Of a stretch of DNA of 64,000 nt, positions 52,385 through 59,948 are shown in pieces. Numbering within the stretch: position 1 is the stretch's first letter; each line of letters begins with the position of its first letter. A program made the translations under genes and the position numbers. Under the pieces are notes generated by a model, which ran no database searches, had not been told where the DNA came from, and saw nothing but the letters and a program-made list of their open reading frames with translations. The stretch is from the NCBI RefSeq assembly GCF_035194505.1, contig NZ_CP136573.1, forward strand, positions 248,001-312,000, in the 5' to 3' direction. Source of the DNA: Erythrobacter sp. Lineage in GTDB: Bacteria; Pseudomonadota; Alphaproteobacteria; Sphingomonadales; Sphingomonadaceae.

Positions 52385-52544
52385 AAAGCCGTTCCCCGAT
52401 TGACCGGATCGCTTCACGTTCGAGGGTAGTGAGGCGCTGGTCACTGACGTTCACAGCGAAGATGCCGTCTCGCCATCCATCGCGACGAAGTTGCTCGCCG
52501 TCTCGTTGACGTGCGCTGTCATAGATCCTTGAGGTCATGCTCAT
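52356..52544 (-). CDS. Small phage protein
   Basis: 62 residues, charged and helical (DQRLTTLEREAIRSIGERLYGG). Its start overlaps the preceding stop by four bases and its stop overlaps the next start, so it is a real operon member. No function assigned. Confidence 0.65.
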   Translation of the reverse strand: MSMTSRIYDSARQRDGEQLRRDGWRDGIFAVNVSDQRLTTLEREAIRSIGERLYGGARGKRP

Positions 52545-52798
52545 GAGCGGACCTCCCGCAGAAGTGCTGCGTAGCCAATGATATCAACCATGCTGTCGAT
52601 GTGGCCTGGATCGTAAGTGAGGCGGGTAAGCTTCAGGTCGATCATGCACAGGGCAACCTGTGCCGGGGTGATGGGGGCTCCCAGCGTGATTGACCAGCGA
52701 TCGGCAATTGCCCGGAACTGTTCAGCGGGGTCGCCGTAATCGTCGCGGCGTTCTTCCAGAACCTTTGCGGTGTGACCGAGAATGGACCAAGTGGTCAT
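52541..52798 (-). CDS. DUF6378-like phage protein
   Basis: 85 residues resembling DUF6378: ILGHTAKVLEERRDDYGDPAEQF at the start, VALCMIDLKLTRL and HIDSMVDIIGYAALL at the end. Proteins of this type resemble phage nucleotide-pool enzymes in their helical metal-binding pattern (E..D..E..D), but no activity is established. Overlaps on both sides. Confidence 0.75.
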   Translation of the reverse strand: MTTWSILGHTAKVLEERRDDYGDPAEQFRAIADRWSITLGAPITPAQVALCMIDLKLTRLTYDPGHIDSMVDIIGYAALLREVRS

Positions 52799-53334
52799 CG
52801 CACACCTCCACGGGTCTCAATGGCCCAGAGCAGGATGGCGATCGCATCAGCCTCGTTGTCGTCTGCGGGGGCGAAGCCCCTAAGCTGAACAGCTTCGATC
52901 ACGGCGGCCTTGGCGGCGTTGCCTTTGCCAGAGATAAATCGCTTGATCGTGCCAACGGGCACGCCCTGGTAGGCAACCAGGTGTTCCTCGCACCAAGCAG
53001 ACAGAATCCCTTGAAATCCTCCGTATCCGTGGGCTGCATCAGTCCCGGCATGCCGCCGGACCTCTTCGTAGTAGACCGCTTCAATGGGACCGGCGTCGAT
53101 GTCGAGTTGCTCCAGCCAGCGGCGGAAGCGCAGGTATCGCATGCCGCCACCATCAAAGCGGGTGTGCCTGAAGGATACGGTGCCGCTGATGATGATGTCG
53201 TCGCGGCCTTGAAGGGCCCAACCGGTGTTGGTGCCGAGGTCGAGCGCAACCATCGCGCCGCGGGTTATGGTGACCGGAGGGCTCGCCGGCGGGGTTGCGC
53301 TGCGCGGGAACGCAGGCAGAGTCAGAACATCCAT
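52795..53334 (-). CDS. RuvC-like Holliday junction resolvase
   Basis: 179 residues from the ATG at 53334 with GGAG upstream. RNase H-fold acidic motifs are visible: ALDLGTNTGWAL (first Asp), YYEEVRRH (Glu) and DDNEADAIAI (last Asp pair). Phage RuvC-like enzymes resolve branched DNA before packaging. The longer frame upstream is non-coding. Confidence 0.85.
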   Translation of the reverse strand: MDVLTLPAFPRSATPPASPPVTITRGAMVALDLGTNTGWALQGRDDIIISGTVSFRHTRFDGGGMRYLRFRRWLEQLDIDAGPIEAVYYEEVRRHAGTDAAHGYGGFQGILSAWCEEHLVAYQGVPVGTIKRFISGKGNAAKAAVIEAVQLRGFAPADDNEADAIAILLWAIETRGGVR

Positions 53335-53449
53335 GATGATTCTCCAATGGGGATGGGTCGTGGTGCGGGCGGCGGCGGTTTTGTGCTTGGCGGTACGAAC
53401 CACCGTCGTCCGGTCTGGGGTGATGGTTTTCAGGACATTGGCGCCTCCA

Positions 53450-53992
53450 TCAGAACGGGATGTCCGAGAGCTCGTCGTCAAGCTCCTGGAGGGTTCTCTT
53501 ATTGGGCCGGACACTCACGACCTGCGCGCCGGGGAACGCGTCCTTCGCGGCAGCGAGGATCGGGTGGCAGCGGATGACGTTGGCGATCTCGTCCAGCGCC
53601 CAGACCTGGGCCTCCCGGCCATGGCGCTGGGCCCGACCGGTATCGCGAAGATCACGAACCAGAATGACGAGGCCATCAGTCGTCTCGAACTCCCACTGAT
53701 CGACCGGCAGCGGTTCGCCCTTGGCTTCACGTGCGAGCTCGTCGAGCTTGTCGTAAGCCCGCAGCATCGCATCACCATGCCGGCGAACGAGAGCGAGATC
53801 GAACTCCCATACCGCAGCGTTGAACATCTTGTGCTGCGCATGGAAGCGTTCAGCCCACTCGATCGGAACCAGCATGGGCAAACGCCCGATGCCCCAGCGC
53901 TCGTCCATTTCACGTCCCCGCTGGTCGACACATTTGATGATGACCTGCATGTCGCTGATCTGCGCATGGCGGGTCGGTGGCGCGCCTTTCAT
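53450..53992 (-). CDS. Phage protein of unknown function
   Basis: 180 residues, charged, mostly helical, with a C-terminal segment (GAQVVSVRPNKRTLQELDDE). No recognised motif. It sits between the repeat-containing small ORF and the resolvase gene in the early operon and probably has a recombination or replication accessory role. Confidence 0.65.
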   Translation of the reverse strand: MKGAPPTRHAQISDMQVIIKCVDQRGREMDERWGIGRLPMLVPIEWAERFHAQHKMFNAAVWEFDLALVRRHGDAMLRAYDKLDELAREAKGEPLPVDQWEFETTDGLVILVRDLRDTGRAQRHGREAQVWALDEIANVIRCHPILAAAKDAFPGAQVVSVRPNKRTLQELDDELSDIPF

Positions 53993-54189
53993 GCGCCCCT
54001 CCTTTCTTCGCTAAAGTTGAGGCTGACGACGCGCCTGAAGCGCAGTCGGAAGCCCTTAGGGGGTGTGGGGGGGAAGCGACTGCGCGTTCCGACTGCTTCC
54101 GACCGTGCTTCCGACGGCTTGCGACAAGCTTCCGACTGACGCATTTCCGTGCTTCCGACTGCTTCCGACAACTCGGATTTTGGGTTCAT
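53989..54189 (-). CDS. Small ORF encoded across the GCTTCCGAC repeat array
   Basis: 66 codons from an ATG at 54189 that overlaps the primase stop (ATGA); the stop overlaps the next start. The middle is a run of SEA/SEAVG-type repeats produced by the DNA repeats at 54045-54169; the end is basic. Coupling on both sides argues for translation, but the repeat content suggests the DNA, not the peptide, is under selection. Confidence 0.5.
   Translation of the reverse strand: MNPKSELSEAVGSTEMRQSEACRKPSEARSEAVGTRSRFPPTPPKGFRLRFRRVVSLNFSEERRGA
54045..54169. repeat. Iteron-like array of GCTTCCGAC
   Basis: Perfect copies of GCTTCCGAC start at 54095, 54107, 54128, 54151 and 54161; one-mismatch or partial copies lie at 54086 and 54117; an inverted copy is at 54045-54053. 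Starts are spaced 10-12 or 23 bases, close to one or two helical turns. The array is directly downstream of the primase-helicase gene. Phased repeats inside or beside a replication gene are typical of phage replication origins. Confidence 0.75.
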
Positions 54190-56204
54190 CGGTCCGGCTC
54201 CAGGAACTTGACGACCCGGAGACCGGAGGCCTTGCCGTGGAACTTTCCGGCCTCGGTGACGAGGTAGCCATTCTGCTGCCACTTGGTGATGCAGGCCTCG
54301 GCTTCGCGCTTGGTGACACCGTATTGATCCGAGATGAGATCGACCGCGAAACGTCCCTTGCGGCGTGCGTGCGGGAATACCGACCAGGGCACCCCGTCGC
54401 GCCAGGCGTCGTCGATCGATTTGAAGATTTCACGGATCTGGTGCCAGCTGAGCCGCTTCTCGGCGGCCGGCGTTGCCCCAGCCCCGATGACAGGAACCAG
54501 CGTGCTCTGCTCCTTGCCAAGCCCACTGGTGATATCGACAACCTCCATCGTGAAATGGACGTCCTCGATCTCTTCACCGTCCTTCTGCTTCTCGACCGAG
54601 AGGACGGTATGGTCCTCCTCCTTGGCGACCCGGATCGCCGTATCGCAGCCACCGAGCAGCACGGTGGACCCACGCATGCCCCGGTCAGCATCCTTGCCCG
54701 AATGGTGGATGCCGATGACGACGCCGCCGCAGTGGTTCTGGATCTCGGCGCAGGCATCGACGAACAGCGACATCGCTTCCTGGCTGTTCTCGTCCTGGCC
54801 GGGAATGGCGCGCGAGACAGTGTCGATGACGACCATCCCGATCTCGAAGTCGACCTCCTCGCGGACCTGATCGATCGTGCGCTTGAGCTTCTCGACATTG
54901 GCTGGATCCAGCATGTGGACCGCGATCGGCAGCAGCTTGAACGGCGCATCGACACCGGCAAGGCCATGCTTCTTGCGCCAGCCCTTGATGCGCTGCCCGA
55001 TTCCGAACCGGCCTTCGCCGGCAATGTAGAGAACGCCGACGCGTTTGACGGCTCGGCCGTGCCAGTCGAGGCCATAGGCAACGCGCAAGGATCCATCGAC
55101 GGCAATGAAGGTCTTGTGCTCGCCAGGCCGGCCATAAAGCAGGACCAAACCGTGTTGAGGGACGAGCCCTTCGATCAGCCATGTGGGCGGTGGCATATTA
55201 ACGAGTTCATCGAGACTGAGGGTCTCGAACACATCAGGGCCAGCGCTGGCGGCAAACAGAGCCGCGACCGCTTTGTGACCTGCTAGCTGGGCCATGTCGT
55301 TGAAGTCGGTGCCGAGGTGGCCTTCGGGGAACACCGGGAACACGGTCTCACAGCGAAGGACTTGGGCAGCCTTGCCCGCAGCCTCGCGGCCGACATTGGG
55401 CACCTTGTGCCGATCATCGTCACCGGCCACAATCCAGCGGGTCTTGGGAAACGCAGCGACCAGTCGTTCGGCAACCTTGGTCAGGTTCCCAGCATTGAAG
55501 GTGACCACGACGGTATGGCCAGTCGCTTCATGGAGCGATGCACCCGTCGCAAAACCCTCGCAGACGAGCACCGGGGCTTTGGTCATAGGGATTGGCGTGC
55601 CCATGACGAAGGCCGAGCCTGCAACTGGGAGTTCTGCCTCGAACAGCTTGTGGCCGGCCGGGTCGATCGACTGCAGCGAGGTGAGCTCACCGGCAGCATC
55701 GAACAGCGGCACCAGGATGTGCTCGCGGTCCAGCCGCGTACCACCCGGCTTGATGCCCTTGGCTGTGAGATAGGGGTGGGATGAATAGGTGGGATCAGCG
55801 CCAGCCCAGCGCAGACGCATCTGGTCAGCGGCGAGCTTGCGGCGCTCGGCCTGCTCGGCTTCGAACCGTGCCTGACGCGCCCTGAGCTCAGCGACGCGGG
55901 CTTCCGACATGACCGGAAAGTTGCCGCCAGTCAGCCGGTCAGCAGCGCCGCGGATATCGAGACCTTCCTGGGCCTCGAGAAAATCGAAGATGTCACCGTG
56001 CGCTCCGCAGCCGAAACAATGGAACCGCTGTTCAACGGGATAGACCGCGAAGGAGGGCGTGCGCTCCATGTGGAAGGGGCAAAGGCCGACCAGCATTGCG
56101 CCGCGGCGCTTAAGCGTCAGATGACGGCGCACCTCGTCGGCCAGAGGGAACTGGTCCTTGATCGCGTCGATGTCGATGCTGCCGGTTTCAATGCGACGCG
56201 CCAT
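54186..56204 (-). CDS. Phage primase-helicase (CHC2 + Toprim + RepA-like ATPase)
   Basis: 672 residues from the ATG at 56204, which gives the usual 35-40 residues before the zinc finger; the frame is open to 56300, but that part is the GGGGGAT repeat. Domains in order: CHC2 zinc finger (CPFHMERTPSF ... HCFGCGAHGDIFDF), Toprim (VCEGFATGASL, IVAGDDDRHK), RecA/RepA-type ATPase (GRPGEHKT Walker A, VVIDTVSR Walker B), and a C-terminal winged helix. It would prime and unwind DNA at the phage origin. Confidence 0.92.
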   Translation of the reverse strand: MARRIETGSIDIDAIKDQFPLADEVRRHLTLKRRGAMLVGLCPFHMERTPSFAVYPVEQRFHCFGCGAHGDIFDFLEAQEGLDIRGAADRLTGGNFPVMSEARVAELRARQARFEAEQAERRKLAADQMRLRWAGADPTYSSHPYLTAKGIKPGGTRLDREHILVPLFDAAGELTSLQSIDPAGHKLFEAELPVAGSAFVMGTPIPMTKAPVLVCEGFATGASLHEATGHTVVVTFNAGNLTKVAERLVAAFPKTRWIVAGDDDRHKVPNVGREAAGKAAQVLRCETVFPVFPEGHLGTDFNDMAQLAGHKAVAALFAASAGPDVFETLSLDELVNMPPPTWLIEGLVPQHGLVLLYGRPGEHKTFIAVDGSLRVAYGLDWHGRAVKRVGVLYIAGEGRFGIGQRIKGWRKKHGLAGVDAPFKLLPIAVHMLDPANVEKLKRTIDQVREEVDFEIGMVVIDTVSRAIPGQDENSQEAMSLFVDACAEIQNHCGGVVIGIHHSGKDADRGMRGSTVLLGGCDTAIRVAKEEDHTVLSVEKQKDGEEIEDVHFTMEVVDITSGLGKEQSTLVPVIGAGATPAAEKRLSWHQIREIFKSIDDAWRDGVPWSVFPHARRKGRFAVDLISDQYGVTKREAEACITKWQQNGYLVTEAGKFHGKASGLRVVKFLEPDR

Positions 56205-56239
56205 GGCGGCCAGGACCACTTTCTGAACGGAGGACAGGT

Positions 56240-56290
56240 GGGGGATCCCCTGGGGGATGTGTGGGGGATAGCGGGGGATCGCCGGGGGAT
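56240..56290. repeat. Iteron-like array of GGGGGAT upstream of the primase
   Basis: Five perfect GGGGGAT copies start at 56240, 56252, 56263, 56273 and 56284, spaced 12, 11, 10 and 11 bases, so all face the same side of the helix. The array lies just upstream of the chosen primase start. It could be an origin, or the binding site of an autoregulating protein. Confidence 0.75.
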
Positions 56291-56322
56291 GCCGGGCCAC
56301 CTAAGCAGCCCGGCATTGGGGA

Positions 56323-56949
56323 TCAGAACACCGGCGCACCAACCTTCGCGCTGCCGACCGCGGGCGGCGGCATATGCTGTGCCGACGGCGGAAGCGCGGC
56401 CTGTGCAGGTGCGGCAGCTCGCGGAGGCGCTGCCCCGTTACCGGCGAGAGCGGCCGGCCGATCAGTCCAGCCCACGATCTCGAAAGTCGGCTGGTAGTTA
56501 GTGCTGTGCTTGTTGGAGATTGGCAGCACGCCCGAGCAGCGAACGACCGGCAGCTGGCCCGACGCATTTTCCGGCGCTGCCATCCAGAGATCGTAGAGGT
56601 TGTTCATCGCCTCAATGACGATCCCAGCCGTCGAGCTGAACTCCCGCAGTCCCATCAGGTTCTTCTCGGAATAGAGGTCGATCTGGAAGCCGCGCTTGAA
56701 GTCCGCCCCGGGGTTGGGGGCAGCTTCCGCCAGCGAGGGATCCATGATCTTTTCGGGCGCGACGCCGGCACTGAACTTGAACCAGCCGGTTTCGAGGTTC
56801 GGCATATCGAAGACCGCGGTCATGTCGGTCACCTCGAACAGCGGCTCGTCCTTGCCGTCATTCTTCGTGTACCAACGGCCCGCCTTCGCATTGTAGGAGA
56901 CGAACACCTTGAAGTCCCCGCCAGACGACGGGACAGACATAAAACCCAT
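56323..56949 (-). CDS. Phage early protein, possible ssDNA-binding protein
   Basis: 208 residues. The first 150 are mixed alpha/beta (GDFKVFVSYNAKAGRWYTKN, GWFKFSAGVAPEKIMDP). The last 45 are a flexible Ala/Pro-rich tail ending VGAPVF. A folded core plus disordered tail with a hydrophobic end resembles SSB organisation. Place between a RecB-like nuclease and the primase supports a role in replication or recombination. No family assigned. ATG with AGGAAA upstream. Confidence 0.65.
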   Translation of the reverse strand: MGFMSVPSSGGDFKVFVSYNAKAGRWYTKNDGKDEPLFEVTDMTAVFDMPNLETGWFKFSAGVAPEKIMDPSLAEAAPNPGADFKRGFQIDLYSEKNLMGLREFSSTAGIVIEAMNNLYDLWMAAPENASGQLPVVRCSGVLPISNKHSTNYQPTFEIVGWTDRPAALAGNGAAPPRAAAPAQAALPPSAQHMPPPAVGSAKVGAPVF

Positions 56950-56986
56950 TTTCCTGTTTCCTTGTTTGCTTGGGAGTTGCCGCGTG

Positions 56987-57775
56987 TCAGGCCTGCGGCG
57001 CGGCCTCGGGGGCGAGGCCCCAGATTTCTTGAGCTGCCGCTCGGGAGCCGGGATCGTTCCAGTAGAAGCTGTCCAGATCCGGTGAGAGCGCGGCCGTCAG
57101 TTCAGCCCCGTCATCCGACAGGCTCAGGAACCGCTCGATGGACCGGGCGATGCTGACCACGCGGGCAATGTGCGTGCGCGGATCCTCCAGCCGGTAGACG
57201 CCGATCTTCTGGGGCGTGACGTAGGCAAAGCGGATCTCGTTGTTGCCGTGGGCAGCATGATAGATCGCGCCCTGCCGGGCATGGGGATCCGAGATCTTCG
57301 AGGACAGCCTGCCCTGCGTCTTAAGGTCGACAATGATCCCGCGCGCGGGAAACCAGAAGTCGAGCCAGCCGATGAACGGCACAGGCACGCCAGGCAGCAG
57401 AACCTCGATACGGTGTTGTCGGTTGCCCTCCGCAGCCTCTGGGATCCCGTACTGCCTTAGTTCCGCAAGTGCGATGGCAACGGCTGGCGCAATGTTGACG
57501 CGTTCCTTCTGGACTGCAGGATCGGAGGACAAGGCCGTCAACTGGTTGAACCTGGCGACCGCCAGGTCCTGGCAGGCCTCGACTGATACGGCCGGATCGA
57601 ACAGTCCCATTTCCACACCAGCCTCGATAGCCGTGCCGCGGTGTGCTGCAGGCCCGACCGATGATTTTCGGCGGAGCAGCTTTTGCATCGCCCACATCGC
57701 AGGCTGCGCGACAAATAGGTTGATCGAGGATGCCGAGAGGTGATCGAGACCATGGCGTTCAAAGGCGTTTGCCAT
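56987..57775 (-). CDS. PD-(D/E)xK nuclease (Cas4/RecB-like, phage recombination)
   Basis: 262 residues from the ATG at 57775 (TGATG overlap with the previous gene). It starts LDHLSASSINLFVAQPAMWA, a helix-strand motif of Cas4/RecB-type nucleases, continues with a GTAIEAGVEMGLFDP histidine-like helix, and holds the core FIGWLDFWFP ... IIVDLKTQ with Asp and D-x-K. No Fe-S cysteines are visible. Probably the exonuclease of a phage recombination module. Confidence 0.85.
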   Translation of the reverse strand: MANAFERHGLDHLSASSINLFVAQPAMWAMQKLLRRKSSVGPAAHRGTAIEAGVEMGLFDPAVSVEACQDLAVARFNQLTALSSDPAVQKERVNIAPAVAIALAELRQYGIPEAAEGNRQHRIEVLLPGVPVPFIGWLDFWFPARGIIVDLKTQGRLSSKISDPHARQGAIYHAAHGNNEIRFAYVTPQKIGVYRLEDPRTHIARVVSIARSIERFLSLSDDGAELTAALSPDLDSFYWNDPGSRAAAQEIWGLAPEAAPQA

Positions 57776-58116
57776 CACGCCACCTCCGCCAGTTCGATGT
57801 CTGCCAAGGGATGTCGTGCGCCGGGAGCTCTGGGCCTGGCGACAGCTATATAGCTGTAGCAATCAGGACCCAGGCGCTCCTGCAGAAGGTGGACACACCC
57901 CTTTTCTGATGCCCAGCGAACACGTTCGGCCAGCCGCTCGAGAACCTTGCGCTCCTTATCGCCGAGGCGGCGCTTTGGACCATTGTCGAGGTCCTTAGCG
58001 AGGAATCCGCGGTGATACTCGTAGCGATCGCCGCCGGTGGCATTGGCGAGCCAGGCGCAAAACAGCAGCTCATGGCCAAGCTGTCGACGCGTATTTGTTC
58101 GTGATATGTTCTGCAT
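57775..58116 (-). CDS. Phage early protein of unknown function
   Basis: 113 residues, basic, with a helical centre (LGDKERKVLERLAERVRWAS). Starts in a one-base overlap with the Cro-like gene and ends in overlap with the nuclease. No motif recognised. Strict coupling shows it belongs to the early operon. Confidence 0.7.
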   Translation of the reverse strand: MQNISRTNTRRQLGHELLFCAWLANATGGDRYEYHRGFLAKDLDNGPKRRLGDKERKVLERLAERVRWASEKGCVHLLQERLGPDCYSYIAVARPRAPGARHPLADIELAEVA

Positions 58117-58352
58117 TATACCCTACCTTGAGAATCGGTGGATGAGCGATGGGAAAGGCGACCGCGGGCTGGTTTCTGGTACGAAGCCATGAAGGCGCGG
58201 ATCTTTGCCTCGGTGTCGGGCCAAAGGCGGCGTCCGGCCCGGAGTTGGCGAACGAGCTTCCAGTCGTTGGCGGCTTTGCGGCCGAAATAGCTCTCAGCCA
58301 TCTGGTTGGCCTTGAGGAACGAATCAATTTCTGAGACAATGGGATGTGTCAT
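58116..58352 (-). CDS. Cro-like regulator, first gene of the early operon
   Basis: 78 residues from the ATG at 58352 with AAGGGG upstream. EIDSFLKANQMAESYFGRKA followed by DWKLVRQLRAGRRLWPDTEA resembles small phage Cro-like helix-turn-helix proteins common in alphaproteobacterial prophages. It is divergent from the S24 repressor across a 95-base operator region, the classic lysis-lysogeny arrangement. Confidence 0.72.
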   Translation of the reverse strand: MTHPIVSEIDSFLKANQMAESYFGRKAANDWKLVRQLRAGRRLWPDTEAKIRAFMASYQKPARGRLSHRSSTDSQGRV

Positions 58353-58397
58353 ACACCCCTTATCTCGAGAGCAATCCAACTTCACAAGTAGGGCGGA

Positions 58398-58433
58398 ATC
58401 CCACAATTAAGATTGCGGGAAGCATCCCACAAT
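58398..58433. promoter_or_regulatory. CI/Cro operator with dyad and extra half-site
   Basis: ATCCCACAAT occurs at 58398-58407 and 58424-58433. The second is paired with an inverted arm ATTGCGGGA at 58412-58420, making a 22-bp dyad with one mismatch. The sites fill the gap between the divergent repressor and Cro-like genes. Confidence 0.7.
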
Positions 58434-58447
58434 GTTACCCACAGACT

Positions 58448-59173
58448 ATGACCCAGCCTTCTGCCTTCAACATCGCCTTCCTTCGCAAGGTTCTCGAAGA
58501 GGCGACCGCCCCTGATGCCAAGTGGAACTCGCGGTCCCTCTCGCTTGCAGCGACTGGCGGTAAGAACCCGTATCTGGTCAGGGACATCATCAAGGGGAAA
58601 AGCGCGAACCCGACCCTTGATACGCTTGTCGGGCTTTCCAAGGCCCTGGAAATGGATATTTCTCAGATGATACCGGCAGCCGCCTCGGTGATGCACCGCG
58701 TGGGCGGGGCACAGCCTTATGAGACGCTCGAAGTCGTCGGTGCGGTTGCCGCGGGTGTTTGGCGTGAAGAAACTGAATGGGGTGCTGAAGATCGCTATTC
58801 CATTGAAGTTGGGCCCAATCCATTTCCTGGCAGTGAGCGACTAGCTCTCCGCATGGAAGGCTATTCAATGGACAAGGTCATCCCGCCTGGATCGGATCTC
58901 GAGTGTCTTCGAGTAGCCTATGGCTATGTCGAGCCTCAGCCTGGCGATATCGTCATCGTGCAGCGAGACCGACATGATTTGCACGAACTGACTTGCAAGC
59001 GACTCGACCACGATGGGCAGAATTTCATCTTACGTGCCGAGTCCACGCGGGCGGAGTTCCAGGAGCCAATCATCATCGGACGGCCCGACGAAAACAGTGT
59101 CAGCGATGAAGGGGTCACGATCATCGCAATCGTGCTGCGGGCGCATCAGAGTCTCTACAAGCGCCGGCGATGA
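58448..59173 (+). CDS. CI-like repressor with S24 self-cleaving peptidase domain
   Basis: 241 residues from the ATG at 58448. An N-terminal helix-turn-helix (NPYLVRDIIKGKSANPTLDT) is joined to a LexA/CI-type domain with an Ala102-Gly103 cleavage site, catalytic Ser140 (EGYSMDK) and Lys184. RecA-stimulated cleavage would inactivate it on DNA damage, so the prophage should be SOS-inducible. It starts a separate plus-strand unit. Confidence 0.92.
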   Translation: MTQPSAFNIAFLRKVLEEATAPDAKWNSRSLSLAATGGKNPYLVRDIIKGKSANPTLDTLVGLSKALEMDISQMIPAAASVMHRVGGAQPYETLEVVGAVAAGVWREETEWGAEDRYSIEVGPNPFPGSERLALRMEGYSMDKVIPPGSDLECLRVAYGYVEPQPGDIVIVQRDRHDLHELTCKRLDHDGQNFILRAESTRAEFQEPIIIGRPDENSVSDEGVTIIAIVLRAHQSLYKRRR

Positions 59174-59295
59174 CAGAACCCTTTGTCAAGAGGGTTTTGA
59201 CCACATCATCAATTTGGAAGGGATGAATCCAACTATATCTGTGGGTGTTGCAACAGCTCGAATCGTTGAGCCAAACCAGAACCTATGGATGTTAG

Positions 59296-59505
59296 ATGCG
59301 TGTTTTAACCCGATCCAACGGCCTTGCGCCGGAGCATATGACAGCAGCCGAACGGATGGCCGAGTTGGGTCAGATCTTGGCTCTTGGCGCCATGCGCATG
59401 CACGGAAAGTCCAGTTCTTTATCTGACGGCCATGGAGATAGTTCGGTCGACTTTGCCTCGCAGCAGAGCGGTAGTGCCTCCCGAACAAACGGGAGTGACG
59501 CATGA
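59296..59505 (+). CDS. Small protein of the DUF2924/recombinase module
   Basis: 69 residues (an ATG 14 codons in is an alternative start). The core TAAERMAELGQILALGAMRM and the KSSSLSDGHGDSSVDF segment recur in small genes placed before DUF2924 genes in many alphaproteobacteria. The stop overlaps the DUF2924 start (ATGA). It may regulate or assist integration. The first part resembles the C-terminus of the orphan antitoxin at 6141. Confidence 0.7.
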   Translation: MRVLTRSNGLAPEHMTAAERMAELGQILALGAMRMHGKSSSLSDGHGDSSVDFASQQSGSASRTNGSDA

Positions 59506-59948
59506 ACGAAACGGTCTTGTCCCGCCTCGCCGGGCTCAAAAAAGCCAGCACAACTGAGTTGCGGGATCTGTGGACCCGATACTTCGACAGTGAAGCGCCG
59601 GGCTACAACCGCAGGTTTCTCGAAAGCCGCATCGCCTATCGCATCCAGGAATTGGCCCTGGGCACGCTCAGTCGTCAAACGGTCGCCAGGCTTGAAGCCC
59701 TTGGTGAGGAGCTTGATGGAGGTAAGAAGGCGGTGCGTGAAGTTTCTGTCCGTGGCCGATTGGTCACCGGCACGCAGATCGTCCGCGAATACCAAGGGGC
59801 CGAACATCGTGTGACCGTCCTCGAGGATGGCTTTGAATATGCAGGAAAGCCCTATCGCTCTCTCTCGGCCATAGCCCGGGCGATCACGGGGACTCGTTGG
59901 AATGGCCTGGTCTTCTTCGGATTGAAGCGCTCGGGAGAACTGGGATGA
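59502..59948 (+). CDS. DUF2924 protein, integrase partner
   Basis: 148 residues of DUF2924: LSRLAGLKKASTTELRDLW, then YNRRFLESRIAYRIQELALG and the C-terminal VLEDGFEYAGKPYRSLSAIA with AITGTRWNGLVFFGL. The last part looks like a small DNA-binding fold. These proteins are nearly always encoded next to a large serine recombinase and may act as directionality or targeting factors. It is coupled by ATGA overlap to the recombinase. Confidence 0.92.
   Translation: MNETVLSRLAGLKKASTTELRDLWTRYFDSEAPGYNRRFLESRIAYRIQELALGTLSRQTVARLEALGEELDGGKKAVREVSVRGRLVTGTQIVREYQGAEHRVTVLEDGFEYAGKPYRSLSAIARAITGTRWNGLVFFGLKRSGELG

Noticed and set aside
56205..56300. N-terminal extension of the primase through the GGGGGAT array
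   Set aside because: Pro/His repeats encoded by DNA iterons, no ribosome site, and the ATG at 56204 gives the normal DnaG-like distance to the zinc finger.
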